Shown: positions 39,643 through 47,427 of the stretch, in pieces
Layout: each line of letters opens with the position of its first letter
Position numbering within the stretch: the stretch's first letter is position 1
Source of the DNA: CAWDZK01 sp963807005
GTDB lineage: Bacteria > Actinomycetota > Actinomycetes > JACCUZ01
NCBI GenBank assembly: GCA_963807005.1
Contig: CAWDZK010000005.1
Span: 186,001 to 250,000, forward strand
DNA: 64,000 bases
Reading direction: 5' to 3'
Translations under genes and position numbers: made by a program
Notes under the pieces: generated by a model
What the model saw: only the letters and a program-made list of their open reading frames with translations
Told to the model about the DNA's origin: nothing
Database searches by the model: none

Positions 39643-40287
39643 ATGACCAGTTCACCCGCGCCGCAGGACGACACGATGACCGAGCCGGAGGCGACCGATT
39701 CGACCGAGTCGACCAAGTCGACCGAGGCGACCTCGACCGCCCCGCCGACCGGGGCGGCCCACGAGCCGGTGGTCGACGTCGCCGCCGAGGACGCCGGGGC
39801 CGGCGACGGGGCGGTACCTGCCGCCGGAGCCGGCAGTGACCTGGAGCGGGAGGGCGAGATCGCGGCCGACTACCTCGAGGACCTGCTCGACATCGCCGAC
39901 CTGGACGGCGACATCGACATGGACGTCGAGCGGGACCGCGCCGTGGTGTCCGTGGTCGGGGGCGACCTGGACGACCTGGTCGGCCGGGACGGCGTCGTGC
40001 TCGAGGCGCTGCAGGAGCTGACCCGGCTCGCGGTTCACGCCCGCACCGGCAACCGCAGCCGGCTGATGCTGGACGTCGGGGGCTACCGGGCCGGCCGCAA
40101 GGCCGTGCTCGCCGAGCTCGGGCGGGCCACCGCGGAGACGGTCCGGACCACCGGCGAGCCGGTCCGGCTCGAGCCGATGTCGCCGTTCGAGCGCAAGGTC
40201 GTTCACGACGCCGTGGCGGAGGCCGGGCTGACCAGCGAGTCCGAAGGCGAGGAGCCGCACCGCCGGGTCGTCGTCCTGCCGTCCTGA
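39643..40287 (+). CDS. jag: Jag/KhpB-type RNA-binding protein (KH-R3H)
   Basis: The 214-residue protein has a Thr/Ser/Glu-rich N-terminus with TST/TEST repeats (9-bp units near 39690-39745), then a KH domain (about 75-145) and an R3H domain (about 150-214) with NRSRLMLDVGGYRAGRKAVL, PMSPFERKVVHDAV, and the closing EEPHRRVVVLPS. KhpB with KhpA binds small RNAs and controls cell-wall growth in Gram-positive bacteria. It stands in the conserved yidC-jag-rsmG order. Confidence 0.92.
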   Translation: MTSSPAPQDDTMTEPEATDSTESTKSTEATSTAPPTGAAHEPVVDVAAEDAGAGDGAVPAAGAGSDLEREGEIAADYLEDLLDIADLDGDIDMDVERDRAVVSVVGGDLDDLVGRDGVVLEALQELTRLAVHARTGNRSRLMLDVGGYRAGRKAVLAELGRATAETVRTTGEPVRLEPMSPFERKVVHDAVAEAGLTSESEGEEPHRRVVVLPS

Positions 40288-40322
40288 CCTCACGCAGCCC
40301 CGAGACCTCGAGGCGCTGACCG

Positions 40323-40958
40323 ATGGATGTTCCACGTGAAACCGCGGTCGAGGTGTTCGGCGCCCGGCTCCCCCAGGCCGAGGCGTTCGCCGAGCTGGTG
40401 GCGACCGAGGGCGTCACCCGCGGCCTGATCGGTCCCCGGGAGTCGGACCGGCTGTGGAGCCGGCACCTGCTCAACAGCGCGGTGGTGGTGCAGGCGTGCC
40501 CCCAGGCCGGGCTGGTGGTCGACGTCGGCTCCGGTGCCGGCCTGCCGGGGATCCCGATGGCGCTGGCCCGTCCGGACCTGACCCTGCGACTGGTCGAGCC
40601 GTTGCTGCGAAGGGTGACCTTCCTCGAGGAGGTCGTGGCGCGGCTCGGGCTGACCAACGTGGAAGTGCTCCGCGGCCGGGCCGAGGAGCTGCACGGCCTG
40701 TGGACCGCCCCGACGGTGACCGCCCGGGCGGTGGCCCCACTGGAACGGCTGGCCGGCTGGTGCCTGCCGTTGGTGTCTCCCGGCGGCAGCCTGCTGGCGG
40801 TCAAAGGTCGACGCGCCGACGACGAGCTACGGTCCGCGCGCTCCACCCTGCACCGGCACGGGGTCGCCAGCAGCGGCGTGGAAGAGGTCGGGGTCGGCCT
40901 GGTGGACCCGCCGGTGCGGCTGGTCCGGCTGGTCCGGACCGTGACCACCACCGGCTGA
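40323..40958 (+). CDS. rsmG: 16S rRNA (guanine527-N7)-methyltransferase
   Basis: The 211-residue SAM-dependent enzyme methylates G527 of 16S rRNA; its loss gives low-level streptomycin resistance in several bacteria. Motifs: LWSRHLLNSAVV, VVDVGSGAGLPGIPMALARP (SAM site), LRLVEPLLRRVTFLEEVVAR and TARAVAPLERLAGW. Its first codons contain a parS core site (40329-40342), so the N-terminus reads MDVPRETAVEVFG, as in many actinomycetes where parS lies in rsmG. Confidence 0.95.
   Translation: MDVPRETAVEVFGARLPQAEAFAELVATEGVTRGLIGPRESDRLWSRHLLNSAVVVQACPQAGLVVDVGSGAGLPGIPMALARPDLTLRLVEPLLRRVTFLEEVVARLGLTNVEVLRGRAEELHGLWTAPTVTARAVAPLERLAGWCLPLVSPGGSLLAVKGRRADDELRSARSTLHRHGVASSGVEEVGVGLVDPPVRLVRLVRTVTTTG
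40329..40342. promoter_or_regulatory. parS site 1 (in rsmG)
   Basis: GTTCCACGTGAAAC, the reverse complement of the core of sites 2 and 3. It matches the ParB-binding consensus GTTTCACGTGAAAC at 13 of 14 positions. Confidence 0.85.
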
Positions 40959-41082
40959 GCGTCGGCTACCGGGTGGGGCTGGCGACGGCATAGGGTCGGT
41001 CCAGGCCCCCCGACCCGGCCCACGCCCCTGACCCGGCCACTTGCCGCTGGTCGCTTCCGTCCCCGTTTGGAGAGCAGGTGCG

Positions 41083-42468
41083 ATGACGTCCACCGGACTC
41101 GGCTGGCCGGAGGCGGTCCCGGCAGCACCGGCCGGGGGACTCGGCTGGCCCACCCCGGGACCGCGGCGCCCCGGCACGGTCGGCGACCAGCCCGCCGTGG
41201 CAGCGGGGCCGGTTCCGGCGACGACGGTGGGGGTCGATGTTTCACGTGGAACGCCGGTCCCGGCGACGGAGACCGGATCGGACGTTTCACGTGGAACAGC
41301 GACGGACCCGGGCCGGTTGCTGGAGGCGCCGATGAGCCCGATCCTGCGGGCAAACCGGACGGAGCGATCCGCGCCATCGGGGTCAGAGCTCCCGCCGCTG
41401 GACGACCTGGCCGGCCCGGACCTCCCGCGCACGCCGCAGGCGTCGGCAGTCGCGCCCGCCGTCAACCCGTTCCACACGACCGGGACACCCACCGCGAAGG
41501 AGCTAGCCGTGACCGAGCCGATGGCATCGGACGCCGTCTCCGTGGGGGACCCCGGGTCGGAGGACACGCCGATCGCCCGGGCCGCCGAGACGGCGCTGCG
41601 GGTGCTCGCCGGCCGGGTCGGGGAGCCGCTGCCCAGACCGGCCGAGACCCGGGTGCTGACCGTGGCGAACCAGAAGGGCGGAGTGGGCAAGACGACGACC
41701 ACGGTCAACCTGGCCGCCGCGCTGGCGCTGCAGGGACTGGAGGTGCTCGTGGTGGACCTGGACCCGCAGGGCAACGCCTCCACCGCCCTCGGGGTCGAGC
41801 ACCATGCCGAGGTGCCGTCGGTCTACGACGTGCTCATCGACGGACGACCGCTGGGGGAGGTGATCGCTCCGGTCGAGGGCATCGATGGTCTGTCCTGCAT
41901 CCCGGCCACCATCGACCTGGCCGGAGCCGAGATCGAGCTGGTGTCGCTGGTGGCCCGGGAGACCCGGCTGCAACGGGCGCTCGTCGCCCACGCAGACCAG
42001 GCAGCGAACGGCGCGGCGCACGGGCCCCGCTGGGACTACGTCCTCATCGACTGCCCCCCCAGCCTCGGCCTGCTCACCGTCAACGCGTTGGTGGCCGCCC
42101 CGGAGGTGCTCATCCCGATCCAGTGCGAGTACTACGCGCTGGAGGGGGTGGGCCAGCTGCTGCGCAACGTCGAGCTCGTGCGAGCCCACCTCAACCCGTC
42201 GCTGCACGTGTCCACCGTGCTGCTCACGATGTACGACGCCCGCACCCGGCTGGCCGCCCAGGTGGCCGACGAGGTGCGGACCCACTTCCCGGAGACCGTG
42301 CTGCGCACCACCATCCCGCGCTCGGTCCGGATCTCCGAGGCACCGAGCTACGGGCAGACGGTGATGACCTACGACCCCGGCTCGACCGGCGCCCTGTCCT
42401 ACCTGGAGGCGGCGCGCGAGATGGCGTTGCGGGCGAAGACCCGCACCGGAACGGAGGACAGCCAGTGA
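41083..42468 (+). CDS. parA: Chromosome-partitioning ATPase ParA (start uncertain)
   Basis: ParA ATPase segregates origins with ParB-parS. The core (from about 41640) has RVLTVANQKGGVGKTTTTVN (deviant Walker A), VVDLDPQGNAS and the VLIDCPPSLGLL Walker B. Three starts have ribosome-binding sites: ATG 41083 (461 residues, GGAGAG), ATG 41332 (378 residues, GGAGG), GTG 41509 (319 residues, AAGGAG, very good spacing). The longest form includes two parS sites as DVSRGT codons; third-position G+C stays fairly high, so it is annotated here. If the short form is real, the parS sites are intergenic. Overlaps parB (GTGA). Confidence 0.9.
   Translation: MTSTGLGWPEAVPAAPAGGLGWPTPGPRRPGTVGDQPAVAAGPVPATTVGVDVSRGTPVPATETGSDVSRGTATDPGRLLEAPMSPILRANRTERSAPSGSELPPLDDLAGPDLPRTPQASAVAPAVNPFHTTGTPTAKELAVTEPMASDAVSVGDPGSEDTPIARAAETALRVLAGRVGEPLPRPAETRVLTVANQKGGVGKTTTTVNLAAALALQGLEVLVVDLDPQGNASTALGVEHHAEVPSVYDVLIDGRPLGEVIAPVEGIDGLSCIPATIDLAGAEIELVSLVARETRLQRALVAHADQAANGAAHGPRWDYVLIDCPPSLGLLTVNALVAAPEVLIPIQCEYYALEGVGQLLRNVELVRAHLNPSLHVSTVLLTMYDARTRLAAQVADEVRTHFPETVLRTTIPRSVRISEAPSYGQTVMTYDPGSTGALSYLEAAREMALRAKTRTGTEDSQ
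41239..41252. promoter_or_regulatory. parS site 2
   Basis: GTTTCACGTGGAAC, identical to site 3 and to the complement of site 1. It lies in the parA N-terminal extension or in the leader, depending on the true start. Confidence 0.85.
41284..41297. promoter_or_regulatory. parS site 3
   Basis: GTTTCACGTGGAAC, 45 bp from site 2 (15 codons). Both encode the peptide VSRGT in the parA frame. Confidence 0.85.
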
Positions 42469-43496
42469 GCGACCGTCGACGGGGCCTGGGCCGCGGCCTG
42501 GGCGCCCTCATCCCGACCGCGCCCGGCACGGGCGGGGCGGCGCCGACGTCGACCGGTCCGTCGCCGGTCGACGTGCTCATCCCCGGTCGGGCCGCCGTCC
42601 AGGACGCCGGCGCCGACACGGCAGCCGGTGGGACGGACGAGCAGCCGGCGCCGGTGGCCGGGGCGCAGTTCGCCGAGGTCGCGCTGGACGCCATCACCCC
42701 CAACCCTCGTCAGCCGCGGGAGGTGTTCGAGGAGGAGGCGCTGGCCGAGCTGGTGCACTCCCTGCGCGAGGTCGGCGTGCTGCAGCCCATCGTCGTCCGG
42801 CCGCTGGGCGGCGAGCCGGGCGCGGAGCGCTACGAGCTGATCATGGGGGAGCGGCGCTGGCGGGCCGCGCGCGAGGCCGGCTTCACCTCGATCCCCGCCA
42901 TCGTCCGGTCCACCGGCGACGACGTGATGCTGCGCGACGCCTTGCTGGAGAACCTGCACCGGTCCCAGCTCAACCCGCTGGAGGAGGCCGCGGCGTACGA
43001 CCAGCTGCTGCAGGACTTCGGCTGCACCCACGACGAGCTGGCCGGACGGATCGGACGGTCCCGCCCACAGATCTCCAACACCCTGCGGCTGCTCAAGCTG
43101 TCGGCCCCGGTCCAGCGCCGGGTGGCGGCGGGTGTGCTCTCGGCCGGTCATGCCCGGGCCCTGCTCGGGATGGACGACGTGGCGGCCCAGGAGCGGCTGG
43201 CGCAGCGGATCGTCGCCGAGGGGCTGTCGGTCCGGTCGGTCGAGGAGATCGTCGCCCTCGGCGCCGACACCCCGGAGCGGGTCCGCCGGCCGCGCGGGTC
43301 CCGCCCGGTCGCGCCTAAGCTCGGCGTCCTGGCCGAGCGGCTCTCCGACCGGTTCGAGACCCGGGTGAAGGTCGATCTCGGCCGGTCCAAGGGGCGCATC
43401 GTGGTGGAGTTCGCCTCCATCGACGACCTGGAGCGGATCGTGGCCCTGATGGCTCCCGACGCCGATGTGCCCGCGGACGGGTCGGACCCGGGCTGA
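42465..43496 (+). CDS. parB: Chromosome-partitioning protein ParB
   Basis: The 343-residue CTP-dependent clamp spreads from parS. The N-terminal tail (SDRRRGLGRGLGALIP) binds ParA. The NTD contains DAITPNPRQPREVFEEEALA and the CTP/arginine patch LIMGERRWRAAREAGF; the HTH is HDELAGRIGRSRPQISNTLR. The C-terminal dimer domain includes RFETRVKVDLGRSKGRIVVE. GTG start overlaps parA. It is followed by a 455-bp non-coding region of unusual composition. Confidence 0.97.
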   Translation: MSDRRRGLGRGLGALIPTAPGTGGAAPTSTGPSPVDVLIPGRAAVQDAGADTAAGGTDEQPAPVAGAQFAEVALDAITPNPRQPREVFEEEALAELVHSLREVGVLQPIVVRPLGGEPGAERYELIMGERRWRAAREAGFTSIPAIVRSTGDDVMLRDALLENLHRSQLNPLEEAAAYDQLLQDFGCTHDELAGRIGRSRPQISNTLRLLKLSAPVQRRVAAGVLSAGHARALLGMDDVAAQERLAQRIVAEGLSVRSVEEIVALGADTPERVRRPRGSRPVAPKLGVLAERLSDRFETRVKVDLGRSKGRIVVEFASIDDLERIVALMAPDADVPADGSDPG

Positions 43497-43546
43497 CCGC
43501 CCGGCCGGTCGTGGTGTTGCCGTGTCGTGTCTCATGTGTCGCCTTG

Positions 43547-43566
43547 TCACTGTGTCGACACAGTGA
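43547..43566. promoter_or_regulatory. Perfect 20-bp palindrome downstream of parB
   Basis: The sequence is TCACTGTGTCGACACAGTGA, fully self-complementary, 50 bases after the parB stop. It could fold as an 8-bp stem with a TCGA loop (terminator) or serve as a dimeric protein site. Confidence 0.6.
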
Positions 43567-43860
43567 TACCTCGACCGAGGGCGGCGGCTGACCGTCGTGG
43601 CATTCCCGGTGGGAGGTCGACGCGTCGCCACGGCGACCTCGCGACACGTCGACACGTCGACAGATCCCCATCCCGACATCCCGAGAGATCGTCAGGTCGA
43701 CCTGCCGACGGCTCAGTTTGGGGGACGTCGACATGGCCACTAGTCGATCTGTCGATCAGACGACGAGTCGCCCCTGCGGTCGGTCGACCGTGCGCCGGAG
43801 GTGCGGTGCCGGCCGGGACGGTCAGTACCACCGCGGGGGTCGACCCCTCGACCTGTCGAC
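43554..43860. repeat. Cluster of nine GTCGAC hexamers
   Basis: GTCGAC occurs at 43554, 43616, 43648, 43656, 43696, 43727, 43783, 43839 and 43855; the region also has further TCGA cores (43571, 43744, 43752, 43848). In non-coding DNA this density is far above chance for any base composition seen here. Longer shared words are GTCGACCTGCCGAC and GTCGACATGCCGAC. Confidence 0.75.
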
Positions 43861-43951
43861 ATGCCGACTCGGCGACCGGGGTCTTCCGGCGGACCGGCCG
43901 CTGGCGCTAGCCTCCTGCCGACCGAGCGCGGGACGACAAGCGGAGGCGCGG

Positions 43952-44587
43952 GTGTCACGGCGCTGCGCCAGCCTCACCCTGGACAACCTGGGTGATCTGC
44001 CGCATACCTGCCGACGGTGCGTCTTCTGGGAGCTGGACCCGGTGGCCCGGGAGGCCGCCGAGGAGGCCGGCGACGTCGAGCTGGAGAAGGAGGCGTGGCT
44101 GTCCGGCACCCTGCTCGAGTGGGGGTCCTGCGGCAAGATCGCCTACGTGGACTCGCTGCCGGCGGGCTACCTGACCTACGCCCCGCCGGTGCACGTACCG
44201 CGCAGCCTGGCGTTCCCCACCTCCCCGGTGTCAGCCGATGCCGTGCTGCTGATGACGGCCCGCCTGCTGCCGGAGTTCGCCGGCGCCGGGCTGGGCCGGA
44301 TGCTCGTGCAGACCGCCGCGAAGGACCTCAGCCGCCGCGGGGTCCGGGCCATCGAGGCGTTCGGCCGGGCCACCCCGGCCGACGGCACGCAGCCGCCGAT
44401 CGGGAGGTGCGTGGTCCCGGCCGACTTCCTGCTCGCGGTGGGCTTCAAGACGGTCCGGCCGCACCACCTGTTCCCGCGGCTGCGGCTGGACCTGCGCAAC
44501 GCCTTGTCCTGGCGCGAGGACGTCGAGGTGGCCCTCGAACGGCTGCTGGGCTCGATGAACCCGGAGCCGGTGTTCCGACCGGTGTGA
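43952..44587 (+). CDS. GNAT-family acetyltransferase with N-terminal CxxC
   Basis: The 211-residue protein starts at GTG 43952 with GGAGG seven bases upstream. Residues 12-30 hold the family mark PHTCRRCVFWELDP and later GSCGKIAYVDSLPAGYLTYA. The acetyl-CoA loop is in LLPEFAGAGLGRMLVQTAAK. It is the actinobacterial parB-neighbour family (M. tuberculosis Rv3916c position). The acceptor is unknown. Conserved placement next to parAB suggests a link to the chromosome or wall, but this is context only. Convergent with the amidase. Confidence 0.8.
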   Translation: MSRRCASLTLDNLGDLPHTCRRCVFWELDPVAREAAEEAGDVELEKEAWLSGTLLEWGSCGKIAYVDSLPAGYLTYAPPVHVPRSLAFPTSPVSADAVLLMTARLLPEFAGAGLGRMLVQTAAKDLSRRGVRAIEAFGRATPADGTQPPIGRCVVPADFLLAVGFKTVRPHHLFPRLRLDLRNALSWREDVEVALERLLGSMNPEPVFRPV

Positions 44588-44607
44588 GCGGGCGGGCCGC
44601 CGACGGG

Positions 44608-45784
44608 TCAGGCGCGCAGCCACTCCGGGATGCGCAGGACCCCGGTCACCGCGTCGTCCTCGGGGGCCAGGTAGAGCCGCTGGACCGCGGCGCCGATCGC
44701 CTCGGCGAGCACGTCGCGGAAGGCCGGATCGGCCAGCCGCGCGGCGTCGCCGGGGTGCGACAGGTAGCCGACCTCGACCCGGACCGCGGGCATCCGGGTG
44801 CGCCGGAGGACGTCCCAGGTCTTCGGGTGCACCCGGCAGTCGACCAGGTCGGTGCGGGCACAGATCTCCCGCTGCACCAGGTCGGCGAGGCGCTCGCCCA
44901 CGGTGGAGTGGTGCCCGTACTCGTCAGCGCCGTAGTAGTAGGTCGCGACGCCGGAGGCGGCCGGGTTGGGGTGCCGGTTGACGTGCAGCGCGATGACCAG
45001 GTCGGCGCCCGCCGCATTGGCGAAGCTGGCCTGGTCCTCCTCGCTGGGCGCGCCGCCGCCCGCAGGCACCGGGCCGCGGGTCAGGAAGGCCGACGCCCCC
45101 GCGGCGCTGAGGCGGCCCTCCAGGCGGGACGCGATGTCGTAGACGACGGTCCGCCCGTCCCGGTCACCGTCGTCCTGCTCCGGGGTCGATGATCACCAGC
45201 TTGCCGGCGAGCGCCGGCCCGGCCCGGGAGATGGCCTCGGAGTCGCGCATGGCGTGCGGACTGCCGCCGACCACCGTGCGGGTGAGCTGGGTGAGGGCCT
45301 TGAACGTGGCCGGGCCGCAGGTGCCGTCGGCGGTCACCCCGATGTTGCGCTGGAACTCGCGCAGGGCCTGCTCGGTCTCGACCCCGAACAGCCCGTCCAC
45401 CCGGCCGCAGTCGAAGCCCATGTCGAGCATGCGCTGCTGCAGGGTGGCGACGTCGTCCCCGGCCATCAACCGGGCCGGGACGAAGAACAGGATCCGGTCG
45501 CCGAGACGCCAGCGCGCCTCGTCCAGCGCGTGGTAGGTGCGCGGGCCGACGACGCCGTCGACCGAGATGCCCCTGGCCTGCTGGAAGGTCCGCACGGCGC
45601 GGTCGGTCGCCTCGTCGAAGAGCGCTCCGGCCGGGTCCAGCAGCTCGGCGCCCTCACCGTCCTCCAGCAGTCCGAGCACGGCCAGCTTGGCGCGGATCTC
45701 CGCCACGGCTGCGCCGGTGTCGCCGCGCCGGTACGACGGTGTCGCGGCCGGCACGGGACCGGTGGCGGTGCTGTCGACGGGCAT
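44608..45784 (-). pseudogene. CwlM-like N-acetylmuramoyl-L-alanine amidase, frameshifted
   Basis: The gene is split. The 5' frame (45164-45784, 206 residues from ATG 45784) carries two PG_binding_1 repeats and ends GKLVIIDPGAGRR-stop. The rest of the Amidase_3 domain continues in another frame to 44608: VVYDIASRLEGRL, ADLVIALHVNRHPNP, and VRVEVGYLSHPGDAARL with its catalytic Glu. The junction is at about 45179-45184. The normal DPGHGG zinc His motif is missing, consistent with loss of about 11 bases. It may be a true pseudogene or an assembly error. M. tuberculosis CwlM at this locus is a non-catalytic MurA activator. Confidence 0.85.
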
Positions 45785-45925
45785 CGGACGGCGCTCCTGC
45801 GGAACTCGGCGGACAGAGGGGAAACGGCCGGGAGGAGAAGGACAGCGAGGGGGGCGAGGTCGGCAGCGTACCCGTCCCAGCCGGTCCCGCACCCCTCGTG
45901 ACCGGCGCTCCGGCGCCGCACACGG

Positions 45926-45963
45926 CGACGGCGCCGCGCCCACGTCAGGGTGCGGCGCCGTCG
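45926..45963 (-). terminator. Terminator after trxA
   Basis: A perfect 12-bp stem (45926-45937 with 45952-45963) and 14-base loop begin 7 bases beyond the trxA stop. Confidence 0.75.
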
Positions 45964-45970
45964 GTCGGGC

Positions 45971-46291
45971 TCAGATGAACTCGGCGAGGTCCTTGAGAAG
46001 CATCGCCTTCGGCTTGGCGCCGACGATCGACTTCACGACCTGGCCGCCCTGGTAGACGTTCATGGTCGGGATGGAGACCACGCCGTAGTCGGCGGCCGTC
46101 CGCGGGTTCTCGTCGACGTTCAGCTTGACGATCTCGATCTTGTCGGCGTGCTCGCCGGCGATCTCCTCGAGGATCGGCGAGACCTGTCGGCACGGCCCGC
46201 ACCACTCGGCCCAGAAGTCGACCAGAACCGGCTTGTCGTTCTGCAGCACCTCGGCGATGAAGGTCTCGTCGGTGACGCTCTTGGCTCCCAC
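45971..46291 (-). CDS. trxA: Thioredoxin
   Basis: The 106-residue redox protein has the active site WCGPC at residues 30-34 in LVDFWAEWCGPCRQVSP, and the cis-Pro loop GVVSIPTMNVYQGG. It reduces protein disulfides and is itself reduced by TrxB encoded just upstream (42-base gap). Start GTG 46291 has GGAG upstream. Ends right before a strong terminator. In M. tuberculosis the same position holds trxC. Confidence 0.97.
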   Translation of the reverse strand: MGAKSVTDETFIAEVLQNDKPVLVDFWAEWCGPCRQVSPILEEIAGEHADKIEIVKLNVDENPRTAADYGVVSIPTMNVYQGGQVVKSIVGAKPKAMLLKDLAEFI

Positions 46292-46333
46292 AGGAGCTCC
46301 TCTCGTGTCTTCGGGTGGTGGTCGGTGCGGGAT

Positions 46334-47320
46334 TCAGACGGTGACGCTGGCCTGGGCCACCTGGGCCGGGTCCTCCGTCGTGGCGGCGTCCTCGAGGGAG
46401 GTGAGGTAGCGCTCCGCGTCGAGGGCGGCCGCGCAGCCGGTACCGGCCGCGGTGACGGCCTGCCGGTAGGTGTGGTCGACGACGTCCCCGCAGGCGAAGA
46501 CTCCGGCGACGTTGGTGCGGGTGGTCGGGTGCTCGACCAGCAGGTAGCCCTCGTCGTCGCGACGGAGCTGGCCGGCGAACAGCTCGCTGCGCGGGTCGTG
46601 ACCGATGGCGACGAACAGGCCGGTCACGTCCAGCCGGGTCTGTTCGCCGGTGAGCACGTCGCGCACCGTCACGCCGTCGACCTTGGTCTCGCCGTGCACG
46701 TCCACGACCTCGCTGTTCCACCGGAACCGGATCTTCTCGTTCGCGAACGCCCGCTCCTGCATGATCTTCGACGCGCGCAGGGAGTCACGGCGGTGCAGCA
46801 CGGTGACCGACCGGGCGAACCGGGTGAGGAACGTCGCCTCCTCCATCGCGGTGTCGCCCCCGCCGACCACCACGATGTCCTGGTCGCGGAAGAAGAAGCC
46901 GTCGCAGGTGGCGCACCAGGAGACGCCGTGGCCGGAGAGTCGCTTCTCGTTCGGCAGGCCGAGCTCGCGGTACCCGCTACCGGTCGCGACGATCACGGCC
47001 CGGGCCCGGTGCACCCGGCCGCTGCCGTCGGTCACCACCTTCACCGCTCCGGTGAGGTCGACCTCGGTGGCGTCGTCGGTGAGCAGCTCGGAGCCGAACC
47101 GCTCGGCCTGCTTGCGCAGGTGGTCCATCAGGTCCGGACCCATGACGCCCTCGGGGAAGCCGGGGTAGTTCTCGACGTCGGTGGTGTTCATCAGCGCACC
47201 ACCGGCGGTCACCGATCCCTCGAGGACGAGGGGGGACAGGTTGGCCCGCGCGGCGTAGATGGCGGCGGTGTAGCCGGCCGGTCCCGAGCCGATGATGATC
47301 ACGTCGCGTACGTCGTCCAC
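46334..47320 (-). CDS. trxB: Thioredoxin reductase
   Basis: The 328-residue FAD/NADPH enzyme shows FAD motif VIIIGSGPAGYTAAIYAARA, active-site cysteines C136 and C139 in SWCATCDGFFF, NADPH motif VVVGGGDTAMEEATFL, and the C-terminal FAD motif GVFACGDVVDHTYRQAVTA. GTG start 47320. Operon with trxA. No clear SigR-type promoter was recognised upstream. Confidence 0.97.
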   Translation of the reverse strand: MDDVRDVIIIGSGPAGYTAAIYAARANLSPLVLEGSVTAGGALMNTTDVENYPGFPEGVMGPDLMDHLRKQAERFGSELLTDDATEVDLTGAVKVVTDGSGRVHRARAVIVATGSGYRELGLPNEKRLSGHGVSWCATCDGFFFRDQDIVVVGGGDTAMEEATFLTRFARSVTVLHRRDSLRASKIMQERAFANEKIRFRWNSEVVDVHGETKVDGVTVRDVLTGEQTRLDVTGLFVAIGHDPRSELFAGQLRRDDEGYLLVEHPTTRTNVAGVFACGDVVDHTYRQAVTAAGTGCAAALDAERYLTSLEDAATTEDPAQVAQASVTV

Positions 47321-47427
47321 TGCGTCCTGGGCCTTCCGGTGACGGGTCTGCCGGGTCGGAGCACGCGTACCAGGCAGTCGTGTTGGTCAACCGATCCTAC
47401 GGGTGGGACATTCCCCCGGCTGACCCG

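Larger units (their letters stand above)
43497..43951. other. Non-coding region rich in GTCGAC words after parB
   Basis: This 455-bp stretch lacks a convincing ORF in any frame; the frames that are open look compositionally odd. It has a 20-bp palindrome at 43547-43566 and nine GTCGAC words between 43554 and 43860. The right end holds the ribosome-binding site of the GNAT gene (GGAGG before 43952). No promoter with both boxes is clear. Confidence 0.6.

Noticed and set aside
43527..44587. ORFs in the GTCGAC-rich region (both strands), including a longer GNAT start
   Set aside because: Peptides are Arg/Ser/Pro-rich with repeats of the DNA word in every frame. GNAT homology and the GGAGG site set its start at 43952.
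47321..47427. SigR-type promoter for trxB-trxA
   Set aside because: A GGAT and a TTGACC exist on the minus strand but the expected GGAAT-18-GTT pair or a spaced -10 box is not found.
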